Positions 33,921 to 37,919 of a stretch of 37,919 nt of DNA are shown here, piece by piece. The stretch's first letter is position 1. The number at the start of each line of letters is the position of its first letter. Both the position numbers and the translations under genes were made by a program. The notes beneath the pieces were generated by a model. That model did not search any database and was not told the DNA's origin. It worked only from the letters and a program-made list of their open reading frames with translations. Origin of the DNA: RGIG9079 sp964567845 (GTDB lineage: Bacteria; Bacteroidota; Bacteroidia; Bacteroidales; Marinifilaceae); contig CAZMOG010000011.1 of assembly GCA_964567845.1 (NCBI GenBank), positions 1-37,919 on the forward strand, in the 5' to 3' direction.

Positions 33921-36740
33921 TTAAAATATTAGTTTCTTTGTGATATAGATTGGTTCGCCTTTGTTGGTCAGCCCCTCTATAATCAGCATGTAGTTGAAAT
34001 TTTCTCCGCCTGCTGCCGTTGGGAATTTAAAGACAAATCGGTCATCGTGTTTTAGCGTTATGCCGGGGCACCAGTAACGTGTAATTTTTTCATCGATCTC
34101 CTCCTTTTGTAATTCAGTTAAGTTCTCATATTTAGGTTTATAAAAGTTTAAAGGTTTTTGTGGCGCAAATGGCATAATAATCTGTTTGTCGTATGAATAC
34201 TCTTTATATGGAATTACCAAATCATCAACCATGGCAGAAATATTAATTCCACTATTATATTCATTACCTATTCTACCATTTGGTGATGATAATGAAACTA
34301 TATAGCCCAATATTTTATATGCATCCTCATTTTGAATATCAAAGGAGTGTTGAGGATTGTTTTCTATCAAATTATCACGTTCTGCCTTCCATGATTCTAC
34401 TGCAATACGAACTCCCATAGGAGTCCCTCCAAGTAATCTTTTTAAATATGGATTATGCCCCTTCCTAAGATCAGGATACAAGGTATATGCCATGCTAAAA
34501 TCACTATATTGTGGAGCTTTTAAATTTACTCCTACGTACGAACCAACAACTCCACGCATGTGAGCCGCTCCAATCTCGCTGAGAGACATATTTCCACGCA
34601 TAAAACTCTCCCTTAAAAAGTCCTCCTGCATTTTGGTGGCAATCTGCTCTTGGGTCAATCGTAAATAACTCTTTACACTAACCGTGCCAAGTGTACTGAT
34701 TCTTTCGCCATTGTCGGCAAAGATATAATCTTTGGAATGGCGTTTGTAAAAATCTTTGTCGCTACTCATTAAATTATACGATGTTCCGTTTAGCGAATAT
34801 TTCTTGAATTTCACTGCATCGAGAAGTACCTCCATATTCCAGTTAATGTTATCATCGGATGCCTGGACTATAAAGTAGGTCCCCTTTTCAAACCAAAGAT
34901 CGTCGAATACAAAATAGCCATGCTCATCGGTCTCTTTCTTGGCTGCCTGACCATTGGCTCCTGTCAGGGTCACGGTTGCCTTTAAGTTCTTTTTGCTCAA
35001 TAGGCGTTTTACGCGTCCGCTGATAAAGGGGCCTCGCTCCATATAGTACTCGTTCGATACCGTTATCTCATTGTGCAATAACTTTTCAGTGTCGAATCTG
35101 CGCCAACCTTGTGTCAATAACAGGGCATCCATATCCTGAAAACGCTTCGAGTTGGATAGATCAAAGTAGTGTCCGGGCTTCTCAATATATCCGCCCAAAT
35201 CGCTTGTCAATAAGTGGTATGCCTCTATTCCCCCTGCAGTCAAATCCAATCCGCTTTGGCCGGTGTTAATGACACTAAGGGATATTGTTGCGGTATCAAG
35301 TTCTTTGTTGTAGTAACGCAACCCTACGGGAAACTCCTTACGGAAATTCTCGTTCGAAAAACTGTCATCGTAACCAATATCCATCTTTACGTTGCGATTA
35401 GAGTGGTGATACCATAACCTTTCGCTGTACGAGTTGCCAAGCGTATCACATAAAATGATATGAATGATGCCCTCGGGGACAGGGGCAATATTTAATTTCA
35501 TATCGGCATATCGATTGGCAGGCAAGGCATAAAATAGTAATCCGCGCGAGTGCATCAACACGTAACAGTTCTCAAGCTCTGTTTTACAATCATCGGAAGC
35601 GACAAGATTATATGTAATTTTGTTACGGTCACCCGATATTTGAAGTGCAACCCCGCTCTCTGCCTTAGGTAATTGGAACTCTTTTACATTTCCGCTTGCA
35701 TCTTTCAGACGAGCTACATAGGTAATTGTACTATCGGCAGGGATTGTAAAACTACCCATGCCCAATTCGTTACTCTCAATTCCGGCAATGCGTTTTCCAT
35801 CAATATTGAAAATAGCTCCACTCACAGGTACTGAACCACCGTCGCGTCCAATACTTTTAAAGCCTACTCGTTGAGTTGCTCCGCTTATCAGCGCACCTCC
35901 TTCCGGGAGGAATTGTACATCAAAATCGCGTTTACTTCCGGGAATATCTTCATAGCTCTCATAATCCCAATTACTCTCTAAAGAAAATTTTAACCATATC
36001 TTGTCGGCCAACGGATCATCGACAACTATTCGTGCGCGCCCGTTATAGCCCGTATTGTGATATATGGGAATATTATCGCTATTGGGCGAGGGAATATAGT
36101 AGTGGAATTTGGCATTCTCATATTGCTCATTCAAGTGGTTGACAAAGGCTATCGATAAAACTCGTTTCCCCTCTTCATTGGTGCGCTCTACACGAATATC
36201 GCATTTGATTTTGTGATCAAATGGATTTATAAGGCGAATCCTTTTTTTATAGAGAAACTCCTCGTCTTGATTCTGTTGCCAATAGGTATATGCTCTGATA
36301 AAATATTCACCTTGCCGCAGGTGTTCTGAAATTGGGATATAACCGTTGAAGTGGGTTACACTATCTGGGCGAGAATATTTTTCTCTGAAAAAAACAGAAT
36401 CACTTCTGTCAACCAAATCAATATACATAAAACGGCTATAGTCTGCAGGTAAATTTGTAACTGCGCTACTTAAATATGCAGAGAACCATAGGGTATCTCC
36501 AAGTAAACAACTCTCTTTATCAACATGAATATAAAGTTTCTCCTCCATTGTGGATTTGCAATAGTCGTCGAACAGATCTGAAACAGCAGTTTCAAAGGGA
36601 AGAGAATCTGATAACAGAAGAGCACGACTCTCAACAATAGGAACCCATCTTTTATTTTTGGTGCGTTTTTGGGCAGTTGCTTCAAATGATGTAAATAGGG
36701 TTGCAAAAACCAGAAGCATTAATATGGTATTACGTTGCAC
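33921..36740 (-). CDS. Large exported MG2/carboxypeptidase-regulatory-like protein
   Basis: A 939-residue exported protein with a signal peptide (cleavage near ATAQ, about residue 24). An MG2 (macroglobulin-type) domain begins near 67 with EEKLYIHVDKESCLLGDTLWF, the signature of a Bacteroidota cell-surface family. LLLTQGWRRFD (about 541) and a carboxypeptidase-regulatory-like beta-sandwich (about 575-635, VTLTGANGQAAKKETDEHGYF) follow. Relatives I know of often have a TonB-receptor plug-like segment after this; the corresponding region here (about 680-830) is not clearly a plug. No beta-barrel is encoded. It lies between the Sel1-repeat gene (21 bases upstream) and the lipoprotein gene (nine bases downstream). 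Confidence 0.8.
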   Translation of the reverse strand: MQRNTILMLLVFATLFTSFEATAQKRTKNKRWVPIVESRALLLSDSLPFETAVSDLFDDYCKSTMEEKLYIHVDKESCLLGDTLWFSAYLSSAVTNLPADYSRFMYIDLVDRSDSVFFREKYSRPDSVTHFNGYIPISEHLRQGEYFIRAYTYWQQNQDEEFLYKKRIRLINPFDHKIKCDIRVERTNEEGKRVLSIAFVNHLNEQYENAKFHYYIPSPNSDNIPIYHNTGYNGRARIVVDDPLADKIWLKFSLESNWDYESYEDIPGSKRDFDVQFLPEGGALISGATQRVGFKSIGRDGGSVPVSGAIFNIDGKRIAGIESNELGMGSFTIPADSTITYVARLKDASGNVKEFQLPKAESGVALQISGDRNKITYNLVASDDCKTELENCYVLMHSRGLLFYALPANRYADMKLNIAPVPEGIIHIILCDTLGNSYSERLWYHHSNRNVKMDIGYDDSFSNENFRKEFPVGLRYYNKELDTATISLSVINTGQSGLDLTAGGIEAYHLLTSDLGGYIEKPGHYFDLSNSKRFQDMDALLLTQGWRRFDTEKLLHNEITVSNEYYMERGPFISGRVKRLLSKKNLKATVTLTGANGQAAKKETDEHGYFVFDDLWFEKGTYFIVQASDDNINWNMEVLLDAVKFKKYSLNGTSYNLMSSDKDFYKRHSKDYIFADNGERISTLGTVSVKSYLRLTQEQIATKMQEDFLRESFMRGNMSLSEIGAAHMRGVVGSYVGVNLKAPQYSDFSMAYTLYPDLRKGHNPYLKRLLGGTPMGVRIAVESWKAERDNLIENNPQHSFDIQNEDAYKILGYIVSLSSPNGRIGNEYNSGINISAMVDDLVIPYKEYSYDKQIIMPFAPQKPLNFYKPKYENLTELQKEEIDEKITRYWCPGITLKHDDRFVFKFPTAAGGENFNYMLIIEGLTNKGEPIYITKKLIF

Positions 36741-36761
36741 GGTGGTAAATTTTAATGGTTT

Positions 36762-37871
36762 CTATTTTCTGAAATGGTACAATATGCCGTTTAGTGCCTC
36801 AATCATGTATTTTGTTTTACCGTTATTATAGTGAACTTCGAATACATTGCCTGCTCTTTTTGCAGTAACAAAGTCAATGTCTTTGTTAAAAACAGTGGTG
36901 GCTTTACCATCTTTAAGTAAAATAATGGTGCATCTTTCTAAATTGTCACTTGAAGGAATACGGCTTCTTAAAAATAGAAGGCGAGAGTCCTTTGAAGGTT
37001 GTCCTTGAAAGAACATAAAATCGCTTGCCAAAGTAGTAGTTTTAACTCCATGGATATGGGTTGGCGATGTAACAGTTGCTAAAACATTATTTTTGTCATC
37101 AAGAATATCGACTTTCTGCACAACATTAAGTGAATCCTTTGTCAGGGTATATCCCGTTATTACATATGAGTGATTATCAAAATTAATGGCATCATGATAT
37201 ACTAATAATGGATTTTTATATAGAGTTTCTTGGGACGGACTCCATGAGAATGAATCTATAAATTTTGAGTTTGTGTGTACTGAATTTTCGTCAAAAATAT
37301 AGATAGGTTCTAAATAATCTCTTCTGCCTGCTCCAACATCGGTCAACACTTCATTTGCTTTCTTGTGCTTTTGTTTTGCAGCCTCCTTCAATAGGGTAAC
37401 AGCCATCTCCTTGTCGTGTTGTACCCCTTTAGCATAGTAATAGCAGTGTCCTAACAAGTACATAGCATCGGGATTATTTTTGTGCGATGCTAACTGTAAA
37501 TACCTGATAGCCTTTTTGTAGTCTTGCTCTACTCCATATCCTTTGAGATATGCAAATCCTGCATTATATTGGGCTTCTGTATGACCCTGGTCTGCCGCTT
37601 TGAGCCACCACTCGATAGACTGAACGGTGTCTTTTGTAATCTGCGCCATTTTTATCTGTGCCTCAACGTTCCCCTTCTCTGCTTTTTTTAATGTAGCCCA
37701 TTTCTCGAACTCCTCTCTGTCGTCATCTTGACTCCATATCTCTTTTTCATACCGATCACCCGTTATTTGATAATATGGGTAGAAATCTGTTTTATCTCCG
37801 GCGGCGTATATGTTTAAATAGTTAAAGTTGTAGCCATATTCAATGTTGACGCGCAAGTCATTGTTTATCAC
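36762..37871 (-). CDS. Sel1-repeat protein, probably missing its 5' end
   Basis: The 369-residue frame contains Sel1-like (TPR-type) repeats at about 63-177, the clearest units being EWWLKAADQGHTEAQYNAG and YLQLASHKNNPDAMYLLGH, followed by a region of about 190 residues rich in predicted strands. There is no ATG before about residue 73: the only upstream start is a GTG at 37871, four codons after a stop (37883-37881), and the encoded N-terminus lacks a signal peptide although both downstream partners are exported. Loss or replacement of the original 5' end is therefore likely. It is the first gene of the minus-strand trio. Confidence 0.7.
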   Translation of the reverse strand: MINNDLRVNIEYGYNFNYLNIYAAGDKTDFYPYYQITGDRYEKEIWSQDDDREEFEKWATLKKAEKGNVEAQIKMAQITKDTVQSIEWWLKAADQGHTEAQYNAGFAYLKGYGVEQDYKKAIRYLQLASHKNNPDAMYLLGHCYYYAKGVQHDKEMAVTLLKEAAKQKHKKANEVLTDVGAGRRDYLEPIYIFDENSVHTNSKFIDSFSWSPSQETLYKNPLLVYHDAINFDNHSYVITGYTLTKDSLNVVQKVDILDDKNNVLATVTSPTHIHGVKTTTLASDFMFFQGQPSKDSRLLFLRSRIPSSDNLERCTIILLKDGKATTVFNKDIDFVTAKRAGNVFEVHYNNGKTKYMIEALNGILYHFRK

Positions 37872-37919
37872 TACTGTCCGCTAAAAAAGTGGGCGATTAA
37901 AAATTAAATAAACTTGGTT
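37872..37919. other. Possible edge of an inserted element
   Basis: The coding character of the Sel1 gene stops near 37871, and the next bases (CTGTCCGCTAAAAAAG, 37875-37890) resemble the end of an insertion sequence by eye. No transposase or second repeat is visible because the window ends here. The identification is a guess from position and pattern. Confidence 0.25.

Overview
The window looks like a chromosomal segment of a Bacteroidota bacterium, most likely order Bacteroidales; the genus cannot be fixed from sequence alone. Reasons: several intergenic regions carry the Bacteroidota promoter pattern (TTTG or TTG, 19-20 bases, TAnnTTTG); the primary sigma factor is the short 294-residue type; there are PepSY-like proteins, lipoproteins with acidic residues after the lipid cysteine, an MG2 cell-surface protein and a galM-MFS-galK operon. 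Most genes are ordinary chromosomal housekeeping genes. No rRNA, tRNA, CRISPR array, prophage or complete insertion sequence was seen.

Layout. 1-2550: trpB2-like gene and rsgA on the minus strand. 2570-3875: rdgB and recO. 3973-19362: a seven-gene, tightly packed transporter operon that is the most unusual part of the window. 19421-21607: a DUF486 membrane protein, then DUF177-rpmF-fabH. 21660-22622 (minus): an unrecognised protein and rpmH. 22777-23661: rpoD. 23743-27283: galactose operon galM-MFS-galK behind a promoter with a perfect palindrome at the predicted transcription start. 27366-28804: pdxS-pdxT (PLP synthesis). 28845-31909 (minus): response regulator, histidine kinase and two PepSY-like exported proteins. 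32025-33152: pyrE and an SRPBCC-fold protein. 33225-37871 (minus): Sel1-repeat protein (apparently missing its 5' end), a large MG2 protein and a lipoprotein.

The transporter operon encodes a stand-alone ABC ATPase; an ABC-2-type permease carrying a large periplasmic region like the ABC-linked M1 aminopeptidases but without a zinc motif, plus a golvesin-like C-terminal domain; a TolC-type outer-membrane factor; a lipoprotein membrane fusion protein; an RND permease; a 1583-residue RND permease fused to an ABC ATPase; and a second small ABC permease. Junctions overlap (ATGA or TAATG) or are 4-22 bases apart. The two ATPases are close paralogues. In the fusion, the first strand of the ATPase (the A-loop motif, residues 1103-1115) appears to be separated from its Walker A motif (1313-1321) by about 178 residues with four predicted membrane segments. 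I infer that two RND subunits, two ABC permeases and two ABC ATPases form one physically joined export machine reaching TolC. The substrate is unknown.

Limits: all calls come from reading the sequence; no database or structure search was run. Promoter boxes are pattern matches, and starts were chosen by protein-family fit and promoter or terminator overlap.
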